NCBI GenBank assembly: GCA_041483455.1 | Contig: JBGPFS010000055.1 | Location: 1-12,697 of the forward strand | DNA from: JBGPFS01 sp041483455 | GTDB lineage: Bacteria; Chloroflexota; Limnocylindria; Limnocylindrales; CSP1-4 | Length of the DNA: 12,697 bases | Direction of reading: 5' to 3' | In this document: positions 6,484 through 12,697 of the stretch, piece after piece | Layout: each line of letters opens with the position of its first letter | Position numbering within the stretch: the first letter of the stretch is position 1 | Position numbers and translations under genes: made by a program | Notes under the pieces: generated by a model | What the model was told of the DNA's origin: nothing | Databases searched by the model: none | What the model saw: only the letters and a program-made list of their open reading frames with translations

Positions 6484-7467
6484 TCAGGTCGAGGTTCCCG
6501 ACGGCCCGATCCGAGCGCCTTCGCGAACCCTGACCCAGCACGCCCCGACGAAGAGCAGCTGGGCGAGCAGCGACAGCCAGGCGAGCATGAGGAAGAGCAC
6601 CGCGATCGTCCCGTACAGGGCGGCGTCGCCCACGAGGCGCGGGGCGAGGTAGGTGAAGAAGCTGGTCAGGATGCCCCAGCCGAACGCGACCACTGCCGCG
6701 GGACGGATGATCGACCGCCAGGCCGGCCGTCGGAGCGGCATGCCGCGGTAGACCAGCACCAGGGCCGCGAACGGGGCGGCCATCGCCGCGGCAGACCCGA
6801 TGAGCTGGAGGAGGAAGCCGACGACGACCATCGGCGCCCCCGCGAAGGCCTCGGTCAGGAACGACACGACGGCGCCGACGGCGAGAGCAACGACCACGGC
6901 GCCGATCAGCGCCCCGACCGCCACGACCGCACGCACCCGCCGACGGATCGCGCCCCGCCGCGAGCCGCCCTCGAAGATCCGCGCGAAGCCGTCGTCGAGG
7001 GCATCGTAGAAGCGGCCGGCCCCCCAGACGAGTGCGGCGAGCCCGAGGAGCGAGGCCGGGCCGGCGCGCTGGGCGAGCGAAGCGACCGACGCGGCGAGCA
7101 GCGGACGCAGGGGCGGCACGAGCCGACCGAGCGCCTCGATGATCCCCTCACGGGACGTCGGGTCCTGCACCACGAAGCCGAGGGCCGAGACGGCGAGCAG
7201 GACGGCGGGGATCACCGCGAAGAGGGCCTGGTAGGCAAGCCCCCCGGCCATGACGGCCCCGCCGGCGGATCCATAGACCGTCGAGACCGCCCGGACCCGG
7301 GCGATCCGCGGCCGGCCGGCGAGCGCTACGAACCGCGGCTCGATCCGGGCGCGGATGGCGACGGCCCGGCGGCCGAGTCCGTCCGTTCCGGCGCGCATCG
7401 CCTCGGCCGCCCGACGCAGCGCCTCGCCGAGCGGCGGCGCGCCGTGAGGGTCGCCGGGCTCCGCCAC
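6484..7467 (-). CDS. YihY/BrkB-family inner-membrane protein (UPF0761)
   Basis: The product is 327 residues. A basic ~65-residue cytoplasmic N-terminus precedes six predicted membrane helices at about 79-100, 137-153, 181-205, 213-240, 255-275 and 285-310. The first helix (AGGLAYQALFAVIPAVLLAVS) carries the family pattern of small residues then a Pro. YGTIAVLFLMLAWLSLLAQ (285-303) matches the conserved last-helix region. The family was once misnamed RNase BN; its function is unsettled, with transport or envelope roles proposed. The GTG start at 7465-7467 is chosen because GAGGAG (7476-7481) lies 8 bases upstream and the start follows the upstream stop by 2 bases. The longer frame to 7686 shadows the helix-turn-helix gene. 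It is the last gene of a four-gene operon. Confidence 0.88.
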   Translation of the reverse strand: MAEPGDPHGAPPLGEALRRAAEAMRAGTDGLGRRAVAIRARIEPRFVALAGRPRIARVRAVSTVYGSAGGAVMAGGLAYQALFAVIPAVLLAVSALGFVVQDPTSREGIIEALGRLVPPLRPLLAASVASLAQRAGPASLLGLAALVWGAGRFYDALDDGFARIFEGGSRRGAIRRRVRAVVAVGALIGAVVVALAVGAVVSFLTEAFAGAPMVVVGFLLQLIGSAAAMAAPFAALVLVYRGMPLRRPAWRSIIRPAAVVAFGWGILTSFFTYLAPRLVGDAALYGTIAVLFLMLAWLSLLAQLLFVGACWVRVREGARIGPSGTST

Positions 7468-7469
7468 GG

Positions 7470-7706
7470 CTACAGCTCCTCGAAGAGACCCGGTTGCAGG
7501 TCCGCCGCGTTGACGTGGCGCGGGGTGCTGATGAGCGCTCGGACCTGGCCGCGCTTCACGTAACGCCTGCCTCCGAGCTTGATGCTGGCCAGCCGACCGG
7601 CGCGCGCCCAGGTGCCGATCGTCGCGGGCTTGAAGTGGATGTTGACCGCCTCGAGGATCGCCGACGCTTCGACCAGGGTGATCCAATCGGTCGCGCCACC
7701 GGGCAT
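7470..7706 (-). CDS. Small helix-turn-helix DNA-binding protein (excisionase/MerR-like fold)
   Basis: The product is 78 residues. Residues ~8-60 resemble the HTH_17/excisionase-type winged helix: WITLVEASAIL (first helix), PATIGTWARAGRLASIKLGGRRY (recognition helix, then a wing) and VKRGQVRALI. The tail ends in GLFEEL. Such domains bind DNA as small regulators or recombination directionality factors, but no integrase, phage gene or attachment repeat is nearby, so a regulatory role in this operon is more likely. ATG 7704-7706 begins 4 bases after the FmdB-like gene stop. GGGGA lies 8 bases upstream on the message. Its stop is 2 bases from the YihY start. The upstream extension to 7841 is rejected because it is shadow of the FmdB-like gene tail. 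Confidence 0.78.
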   Translation of the reverse strand: MPGGATDWITLVEASAILEAVNIHFKPATIGTWARAGRLASIKLGGRRYVKRGQVRALISTPRHVNAADLQPGLFEEL

Positions 7707-7710
7707 CGGC

Positions 7711-8064
7711 TCAGTCCCCGCCCGCACCGGCGGATCCGCTCGAGGGCGGGGCGGCCGCGTCGGTCTTGGTCGGGGCGCTGCCGGTGTCGGCCGCCGGGCT
7801 CCCCGCCGGTCGACCGGCCGTGGTCTCAGCGCCGGATCCATCGCCCGGACCGGTCTTCGCCGCGGCCTTCGTCACCGCCCCGCTGCCGCGGTCCTTCTTG
7901 GCCCAGCCCGAACCCTTGAAGTGGACAGCGGGCGTCGTGATCGTCTTGCGCAGCGTGCCCTCGGCGCCGCAGGCCGGGCAGACCCGCGGGCCGTGACCGA
8001 GGATCCCGTGGACGACCTCGATCACGTTCGCGCAGGCCGAGCAGACGTAGTCGTAGGTGGGCAC
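7711..8064 (-). CDS. FmdB-family zinc-ribbon protein
   Basis: The product is 117 residues. It opens with PTYDYVCSAC, the signature start of FmdB-type regulatory zinc ribbons, with C8/C11 and C29/C32 (VCPACG) as zinc ligands. FKGSGW (49-54) is the usual end of the domain. The last ~60 residues are Gly/Ala/Thr/Pro-rich and probably disordered. The family is named for a putative regulator of the fmd operon in Methylophilus; its biochemical role is not settled. The GTG start at 8062-8064 is chosen because it places the family's PTY motif at residue 2. A weak GGAA lies 6-7 bases upstream. It is the second gene of the operon, 16 bases after the 249-residue zinc-ribbon gene. Confidence 0.9.
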   Translation of the reverse strand: MPTYDYVCSACANVIEVVHGILGHGPRVCPACGAEGTLRKTITTPAVHFKGSGWAKKDRGSGAVTKAAAKTGPGDGSGAETTAGRPAGSPAADTGSAPTKTDAAAPPSSGSAGAGGD

Positions 8065-8080
8065 GCGGCGTTCCGTCGAC

Positions 8081-8830
8081 TCAGCCGCGCAGGAGGCGCA
8101 TGCCGCACTTCGGGCAGTAGAACGCGCGCTCGTGGGCCGAGACGAAGCCACAGTGGGCGCAGACGAGACCGCCCCGCCCGGCCGCCGGGACCGGTCGCTC
8201 GATGGAGGTGATCCCGACCGCGTTCTGGTTGGCCAGGATATTGGTCAGCAGGCCGCCCAGGAGCCGGGCGCCGGTCCGGTCCGTGTCGCCGCGGACGCCC
8301 CGCCCGCCCCAGCCCACCACCGCCCGGACGATCATGTCGCCGGTCGCCTCGTCCCAGTGCGAGGCCACCCCGCCGAGGATCGCGTTGTACTCGGGGTACC
8401 CGGAGGTGTCCACCTCGCCGTCGAGCAGCGCGCAGACGAGCGTGTCGAACGCCAGGTCGATGGCGTCGATCGACTCGAGGACGACGAGGGCGTGGCGGGT
8501 GATCGGCGAGTGGACGTGGTGGGCATTCAACCACTGCATCGCCTCGGACGGCCGGACGATCGTCGGGGTCGCCTGGCTGAACTCGATGGGCAGCGGCTCG
8601 ACGGCTTCGATCTCGCTCTTCGCCAGGCCGACGAGCATCGACGGCAGCTCGTCCATCGCGCGCGGTCCCGACTTGAAGCGGACCCCCTCGCTGCTCTTCC
8701 CGGCGTAGTAGAGCTTGAGCTGGTACTCCTGCGCGACCACCTCCTCCGGCAGGGCGGACGATGCGGTCGGCGGCGGAATCGCGGGCGCGGCACGGCCGCC
8801 ACCCTTGCGCTTCAGGAAATCGAGCGGCAC
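8081..8830 (-). CDS. Uncharacterised protein with C-terminal zinc ribbon
   Basis: The product is 249 residues with no known family recognised. After a basic start (PLDFLKRKGGG) and a Pro/Ala linker comes a globular, mixed alpha/beta region (about 28-215). It contains VAQEYQLKLYYAGKSSEGVRFKSG (32-55), HALVVLESIDAIDLAFDTLVCALLDGEVDTSGYPEYN and a Gly/Arg-rich stretch near 175-190. The end is a zinc ribbon with C224/C227 and C239/C242 (CAHCG...CPKCG). There are no membrane helices. GTG 8828-8830 is supported by GGGGAG 4 bases upstream and a -10 further up. It heads the operon that continues with the FmdB-like, helix-turn-helix and YihY genes. The core domain could be catalytic or ligand-binding; nothing in the sequence decides this. 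Confidence 0.85.
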   Translation of the reverse strand: MPLDFLKRKGGGRAAPAIPPPTASSALPEEVVAQEYQLKLYYAGKSSEGVRFKSGPRAMDELPSMLVGLAKSEIEAVEPLPIEFSQATPTIVRPSEAMQWLNAHHVHSPITRHALVVLESIDAIDLAFDTLVCALLDGEVDTSGYPEYNAILGGVASHWDEATGDMIVRAVVGWGGRGVRGDTDRTGARLLGGLLTNILANQNAVGITSIERPVPAAGRGGLVCAHCGFVSAHERAFYCPKCGMRLLRG

Positions 8831-8863
8831 TGGTCTCCCCGTTCGCGTGCGTGGTCTGCCGCG

Positions 8864-8881
8864 ATGATAGCCGAGGCTCGG
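8864..8881 (-). promoter_or_regulatory. Promoter with palindrome for the zinc-ribbon/FmdB/HTH/YihY operon
   Basis: Read leftward, TATCAT (8869-8864) matches the -10 consensus at 5 of 6 positions and lies 33 bases before the GTG start. CCGAGGCTCGG (8871-8881), a near-perfect 11-bp palindrome, sits directly upstream, in the expected spacer. The corresponding -35 position (TTCTGC, 8892-8887) is poor. The start site would fall near 8857. The palindrome could be an operator, possibly for the small helix-turn-helix protein of the same operon, but this is conjecture. Confidence 0.45.
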
Positions 8882-8923
8882 TCCGCGCAGAAGCGGCGGC
8901 CGGCGGTCCGACGCTCCGACCTT

Positions 8924-11665
8924 TCAGCCACCGAGGCGAGCCTCCAGGCGCCGCACCTGGTCGGCCAGCTCGGCCTCCCGGGTCCGAGCGCCCTCGACGA
9001 TGGCCGGCGGCGCGTTCCGCCTGAACGCGTCGTCCGCCAGCCGGCTCCGGGTCGCCTCGAGGAGCGAGCGAGCCGCCGCCACCTCCTTCTCGAGCCGGGC
9101 CCGCTCGATCCCGGCGGCCCGCGTCGGATCGCCGCCGGGGCGCCCGACCACCGCCTCGTACGACGACCCGATGATCGCGAGCCCACCAGCCACCGCGACC
9201 GCATGGAGCCGCTCCCGGTCCGGATGGATCGCGATCGGCCGGGCCCGGGCGACACGCCCGATCGCCGGCAGAAGCTCCAGGAACGTCGGGACGAGCGTCG
9301 GATCGAGGGTCACGTCGAGCGGGAGCCAGGCGGACGGCGCGAGCCGCGCCTCTGAGCGGGCGTTGCGGATCCCCCGCACCAGGTCGCCGAACGCCCCGAT
9401 CTCCGCCTCGACGGCCTCGTCGCGGGGCGCCGCCACCGGCCAGCGGGCGACGATGAGAAGCGCCGGATCGTCGGCCCGGTGCGGAAGGGCGGCCCACAGG
9501 GCCTCGGTCACGAACGGCATCACCGGGTGGAGGAGCCGGAGATACGTGTCCAGCGCCTCGACGAGCGTCCACCAGGTGGCCTCGCGCACCGTCGGCGGGA
9601 GCGATGCCTCGCCCAGGCGGACCTTGGCGAACTCGAGACCCCAGTCGCAGAACTCGCCCCAGATCGCGTCGTAGAGGAGCCGGGTGACCTCCCCGAACTG
9701 GTACTCGGCCATCGCCCGGTCGACGGCGGCCGTCGTCGCCGCTGCCCGGGACCGGATCCAGCGCTCGGTGGGGCCGAGCAGGACCGCATCCGGGTCGCGC
9801 CGCTCGCTCCCCTCCACGATCGTCCCGGGTCGCGCGCCCAGGACGAACCGGGTCGCGTTCCAGAGCTTGTTGGCGAAGTTGCGGGCGTTCTCGAGCTTCG
9901 TCCGGCCGAAGCGCTGGTCGTTGCCTGGCGTCGCGCCGTGGATGAGGGCGAAGCGGAGGGCGTCGGCGCCGGTCTCGTCGACGACGCCGAGCGGGTCGAC
10001 GACGTTGCCCTTCGTCTTCGACATCTTCTGGCCCTCGGGGTCGCGGATGAGCCCCGACAGGTAGACCGTGTGGAACGGCACTTCGCCGGTGAGGTGGATG
10101 CCCATCATCATCATCCGGGCGACCCAGAAGAAGATGATGTCGTAACCCGTCTCCATGACCGACCCCGGGTAGTACCGCCGGAGGTCGTCGGTCGCGGCCG
10201 GCCAGCCCAGGGTCGAGAACGGCCAGAGTCCCGAGCTGAACCAGGTGTCGAAGATGTCCGGGTCCTGGACGAGCTCCCCAGCCGGCCGATCGCATCCGGC
10301 GCAGGCCGACGGCCCGGCGGCCGCGGCGGACACCGTCACGTGGCCGTCGGGGCAGTACCAGGCCGGGATCCGGTGGCCCCACCAGAGCTGGCGGCTGACG
10401 TTCCAGTCGCGGATCTCGGTCAGCCAGTGCTCCCAGACCTTGACGAACCGCTCCGGCAGGATCGTGGTCCGGCCCGAGCGCGTGGCCGCGAGCGCCCGCT
10501 CGGCGAGCGGCTTGGTCCGGATGAACCACTGGGTCTTGAGGCGCGGCTCGATGACGTCGCTCGAGCGCTGGCAGCGCCCGATCACCATCTCGTGCGGCTT
10601 CGTCCCGCCGAGGTCGCCCCGGACTTCGAGGTCGGCCAGGATCCGCGTCCTGGCCGCGTACCGGTCGAGACCCGCATAGGGCCCGGCCGCGACGCTGAGC
10701 CGTGCGTCGTCCTCGAGGATGTCGATCGACGGCAGGCCGTGCCGAACGCCGGTGGCGCGGTCGTCGGCGTCGTGAGCCGGCGTGATCTTGACCGCACCGG
10801 TCCCGAACGCACGATCGACGACGGCATCGGCGATGACCGGGACGTCGCGCTCGACGAACGGGATCCGGACGGTCCGGCCGACGAGGTCGCGGTAGCGCGC
10901 GTCGTCCGGGTGGACGGCCACGGCCGTGTCGCCCAGGATCGTCTCCGGTCGGGTGGTCGCGACCGTGATCGTGGCCGCCGGGTCGGGCAGGCCGGTCCTC
11001 AGGTCGAGCAGGTGGTAGCGGATCGACCAGAGAGACCCGGTCTCGGGGGTCGGGACGACCTCGAGGTCGGAGACGCTCGTGCGGCAACCCGGGCACCAGT
11101 TGACGAGCGCCTCGGTCCGGTAGGCGAGCCCGTCGTCGTAGAGTCTCGCGAACGCGTGCCGGACGGCGGTCGCGCTGACCTCATCCATCGTGAACCGGAT
11201 CCGGCTCCAGTCGGCCGAGGCCCCCACCCGCCGCTGCTGGGCGAGGATCACCCCGCGGGTGGTCTCGACGAACGTCCGCATCCGGGCCAGGTACGCCTCG
11301 CGGCCCAGCGACCGCCGGCTCTCGCCCTCCTTGGCCAGGATCCCGTCGAGGACGAACTGGGCTGCGATCGAGGCGTGGTCGAGGCCGGGCAGGAAGAGGG
11401 TCGGCCGGCCGAGCATCCGCGCATGCCGGATCATCAGGTCCTCGACGGCCGTCCGCTGGGCGTGACCGAGGTGGAGCGAGCCGGTCACGTTCGGCGGCGG
11501 CTGGATGATCGTGAACGGCTCGAGGGAGTCGTCCGCGCGTGAGCCCGCGCCATCCGGGGCGAAGACGTCCGCGGCCAGCCAGCGCTCGTAGATGGCCGCC
11601 TCGACCTCGGCCGGCGCGTAGGCCTTCGGCAGGTCCATCGATCGTCGGGTCGTCTCGTCGGTCAT
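8924..11665 (-). CDS. valS: Valyl-tRNA synthetase
   Basis: A class I aminoacyl-tRNA synthetase of 913 residues, the normal length, charging tRNA-Val with valine in the cytoplasm. It shows PPPNVTGSLHLGHA with HLGH at 65-68, GLDHASIAAQ (95-104, the ValRS GTDHAGIATQ region), the CP1 editing-domain motif TTRPET (237-242), DIFDTWFSSGLW, and the KMSKS loop as KMSKT (547-551). The anticodon-binding domain follows. The C-terminal ~65 residues form the charged coiled-coil arm typical of ValRS (LEKEVAAARSLLEATRSRL). ATG 11663-11665 is supported by GTGAGGG 8 bases upstream; the in-frame ATG at 11638 is a less likely start. The gene is preceded by a Val-type T-box leader, so it should be induced by uncharged tRNA-Val. 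KMSKT, with Thr for Ser at the last position, is a mild variant. Confidence 0.98.
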   Translation of the reverse strand: MTDETTRRSMDLPKAYAPAEVEAAIYERWLAADVFAPDGAGSRADDSLEPFTIIQPPPNVTGSLHLGHAQRTAVEDLMIRHARMLGRPTLFLPGLDHASIAAQFVLDGILAKEGESRRSLGREAYLARMRTFVETTRGVILAQQRRVGASADWSRIRFTMDEVSATAVRHAFARLYDDGLAYRTEALVNWCPGCRTSVSDLEVVPTPETGSLWSIRYHLLDLRTGLPDPAATITVATTRPETILGDTAVAVHPDDARYRDLVGRTVRIPFVERDVPVIADAVVDRAFGTGAVKITPAHDADDRATGVRHGLPSIDILEDDARLSVAAGPYAGLDRYAARTRILADLEVRGDLGGTKPHEMVIGRCQRSSDVIEPRLKTQWFIRTKPLAERALAATRSGRTTILPERFVKVWEHWLTEIRDWNVSRQLWWGHRIPAWYCPDGHVTVSAAAAGPSACAGCDRPAGELVQDPDIFDTWFSSGLWPFSTLGWPAATDDLRRYYPGSVMETGYDIIFFWVARMMMMGIHLTGEVPFHTVYLSGLIRDPEGQKMSKTKGNVVDPLGVVDETGADALRFALIHGATPGNDQRFGRTKLENARNFANKLWNATRFVLGARPGTIVEGSERRDPDAVLLGPTERWIRSRAAATTAAVDRAMAEYQFGEVTRLLYDAIWGEFCDWGLEFAKVRLGEASLPPTVREATWWTLVEALDTYLRLLHPVMPFVTEALWAALPHRADDPALLIVARWPVAAPRDEAVEAEIGAFGDLVRGIRNARSEARLAPSAWLPLDVTLDPTLVPTFLELLPAIGRVARARPIAIHPDRERLHAVAVAGGLAIIGSSYEAVVGRPGGDPTRAAGIERARLEKEVAAARSLLEATRSRLADDAFRRNAPPAIVEGARTREAELADQVRRLEARLGG

Positions 11666-11692
11666 CGTCGTCGCCCTCACCGGAATCGAACG

Positions 11693-11719
11693 CCCCGCTC
11701 GTCCAGCGGACGAACGGGG
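11693..11719 (-). terminator. T-box terminator hairpin upstream of valS
   Basis: Read leftward, CCCCGTTCGTCC (11719-11708), loop GCT, and GGACGAGCGGGG (11704-11693) form a 12-bp stem with one G-U pair. The strand after it is CGTTCGATTCC, so the U-tract is poor. Its 5' arm contains the GTTCGTCC that also forms the antiterminator, making the two structures mutually exclusive. The valS ribosome-binding site (about 11674-11681) lies outside the hairpin. Confidence 0.75.
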
Positions 11720-11918
11720 TCGTGGTACCACCTGCTGGTTCGAGTCCGGGCACCGGGCGGTCGTCCCGCCGGCCGCTTCCCGGCCTCCTCGCGGCGCGCT
11801 ATCGGGCGCCGACCGCACGGCTCGCGAGCGACGTTCACGCCCGGTCCGGCCGCGCGGCTCACACCGTCCCGCGCTCGCTGAGGCCCCTCGGGCGCTACTC
11901 CTCTCGGTCCCTGCCGTG
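11693..11918 (-). ncRNA. T-box riboswitch, valine-specific (specifier GUC), controlling valS
   Basis: This leader RNA senses the charging state of tRNA-Val. Stem I closes with CACGGC (11918-11913) pairing GCCGTG (11821-11816). AGUA (11899-11896) is the 5' loop-E strand. A distal hairpin, GCGCGG / CCGCGC (11874-11869, 11857-11852), has the loop GACGGTGTGAG. GTGAAC then precedes the specifier GTC (11832-11830), a valine codon. The T-box is AGGTGGTACCACG (11733-11721). Its TGGT (11730-11727) complements an ACCA tRNA end, as expected for tRNA-Val with discriminator A. The antiterminator forms from CGGA (11748-11745) and CGAAC (11742-11738) with GTTCGTCCG (11715-11707), competing with the terminator. 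Every element is read from the sequence; the family rules are established. Confidence 0.93.
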
Positions 11919-11926
11919 AGGGCGGG

Positions 11927-11932
11927 AGTGTA
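11927..11932 (-). promoter_or_regulatory. Candidate -10 for the valS T-box transcript
   Basis: Read leftward, TACACT lies 9 bases past the clpX stop codon and 8 bases before the stem I base of the T-box. A start near 11919-11920 would begin the transcript right at the riboswitch. The hexamer matches consensus at 4 of 6 positions. A -35 would lie in the last codons of clpX, and none is obvious. Read-through from clpX is the alternative. Confidence 0.45.
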
Positions 11933-11941
11933 GCACGGCCT

Positions 11942-12697
11942 TCAGGCGGACTCGCCCCGCTCGGCCAGCCAGGCCGCGTAGTTCGTCTCGTCCACGCCCT
12001 TGTCGACGTCGGACTTGGTCAGGAGGAGCGGGAGGCGACCGTCGCGGATCGTCTCCTCGGTGATGATGCATTTCCGGACGTCGGTCCGCTCCGGGATGTC
12101 GTACATCACCTCGAGCAGGGCCTCCTCGACGATCGAGCGGAGTGCCCGGGCGCCCGTCTTTCGATCGAGGGCCATCTCGGCCGCCGCCTCGAGCGCGGCG
12201 GGGGTGAACGCGAGCTCGACCTTGTCGAGCTGGAGGAAGCGCTGGAACTGCCGGGTGACCGCGTTCTTCGGCTCGGTCAGGACCCGGACGAGGTCCTCTG
12301 CGGTCAGGGCCGACAGGGTGACCACCACCGGCAGCCGACCGACGAACTCGGGGATCAACCCGAACTTCAGGAGGTCTTCGGGCATCAGCCGGTCGAGGAT
12401 CCTGACGCGCTCGGTCTTCGAGATGTGCGACTCCGATCCGAAGCCGATCGACTTGCGGCCGACCCGCTCCTCGACGATCTTCTCGAGCCCGTCGAACGCG
12501 CCGCCGCAGATGAACAGCACGTTCGTCGTGTCGATCTGGATGAAGTCCTGGTGGGGGTGCTTGCGGCCACCCTGGGGCGGGACGTTCGCGACGGTCCCCT
12601 CGAGGATCTTCAGGAGGGCCTGCTGGACGCCCTCGCCGGAGACGTCCCGGGTGATCGACGGGTTGTCCGCCTTGCGGGCGATCTTGTCGATCTCGTC
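11942..12697 (-). CDS. clpX: ATP-dependent Clp protease ATP-binding subunit ClpX (C-terminal part; start outside window)
   Basis: This is the last 251 residues of the AAA+ unfoldase that recognises, unfolds and feeds proteins to ClpP. The fragment begins at the Walker B motif (DEIDK, fragment residues 1-5) and includes GEGVQQALLKILEGT. It continues with the RKH pore-loop motif (GRKHP), sensor 1 (TTNVLFICGGAF), the IGF loop that docks ClpP (KSIGFGS), PEFVGRLPV, and the sensor 2 GAR motif (KTGARALRSI). The zinc-binding N-domain and Walker A lie beyond the right edge. The frame is open to the edge; a GTG at 12520 inside it is not a start. The C-terminus (AAWLAERGESA) is intact. No terminator of its own is seen before the valS leader, which starts about 20 bases later. 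Confidence 0.98.
   Translation of the reverse strand, partial: DEIDKIARKADNPSITRDVSGEGVQQALLKILEGTVANVPPQGGRKHPHQDFIQIDTTNVLFICGGAFDGLEKIVEERVGRKSIGFGSESHISKTERVRILDRLMPEDLLKFGLIPEFVGRLPVVVTLSALTAEDLVRVLTEPKNAVTRQFQRFLQLDKVELAFTPAALEAAAEMALDRKTGARALRSIVEEALLEVMYDIPERTDVRKCIITEETIRDGRLPLLLTKSDVDKGVDETNYAAWLAERGESA

Noticed and set aside
7468..7686. N-terminal extension of the YihY protein
   Set aside because: The extension shadows the helix-turn-helix gene, lacks hydrophobic segments, and the GTG at 7467 has a strong Shine-Dalgarno sequence at ideal spacing.
8022..11096. 1024-codon leftward frame in another phase
   Set aside because: It overlaps valS and the zinc-ribbon gene out of phase, and is extremely Arg/Pro/Gly-rich. 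The true genes carry clear family motifs.
9479..11542. 687-codon open frame on the plus strand
   Set aside because: It mirrors the codons of valS on the opposite strand. The translation has no domain, no start signal and a shadow-like composition.
11674..11750. tRNA-like T-arm sequence (GGTTCGAGTCC at 11737-11747, plus strand)
   Set aside because: No matching acceptor, D or anticodon stems can be drawn around it. The bases are the reverse strand of the T-box antiterminator arm.

Overview
This 12.7 kb window comes from a very GC-rich bacterial chromosome. Third codon positions are almost all G or C, GTG starts are common, and genes overlap by 1 to 4 bases. The order FHA (DUF3662) - FHA - SEDS - class B PBP is typical of Actinomycetota and also occurs in GC-rich Chloroflexota. 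A T-box-controlled valS and the small zinc-ribbon proteins also fit GC-rich Chloroflexota (Limnocylindria/Ellin6529-like). That assignment is inferred from gene content and sequence style, not from a marker gene. The genes look like vertical, housekeeping-type chromosome. There is no insertion sequence, phage gene, CRISPR array, rRNA or tRNA.

Region 1 (about 1-4534, minus strand) is a cell-wall/cell-shape operon read right to left. It holds an FhaA-like protein (DUF3662 + FHA), a membrane-anchored FHA protein (FhaB-like), a SEDS glycosyltransferase (FtsW/RodA), its class B transpeptidase partner, and a small two-helix membrane protein. All five genes are joined by 1- or 4-base stop/start overlaps, so translation is probably coupled. 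The PP2C phosphatase usually found between fhaB and rodA in Actinomycetota is absent, and no Ser/Thr kinase gene is visible. A perfect 7-bp hairpin follows the last stop codon.

Region 2 (4535-4698) is a divergent promoter region rich in palindromes, with a clear -10 (TATACT) facing right. It drives one plus-strand gene (4699-6444) for a 581-residue protein. That protein has cysteine-rich zinc-ribbon modules at both ends and a long Ala/Glu/Pro-rich, probably disordered, linker. A GC hairpin fills the 39-bp gap to the converging operon.

Region 3 (6484-8830, minus strand) is a four-gene operon: an uncharacterised protein with a C-terminal zinc ribbon, an FmdB-type zinc ribbon, a 78-residue helix-turn-helix protein, and a YihY/BrkB-family six-helix membrane protein. 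A -10 (TATCAT) lies upstream of the first gene.

Region 4 (8924-12697, minus strand) holds valS behind a well-formed T-box riboswitch, then the C-terminal two thirds of clpX running off the right edge. The T-box shows the AGUA loop-E strand, a distal stem-loop, specifier GUC (Val), the UGGU bulge matching an ACCA tRNA end, and mutually exclusive antiterminator and terminator hairpins. Uncharged tRNA-Val should therefore switch on valyl-tRNA synthetase synthesis. This regulatory element, and the two poorly known zinc-ribbon genes, are the most interesting parts. I found no convincing wholly new multi-gene system.
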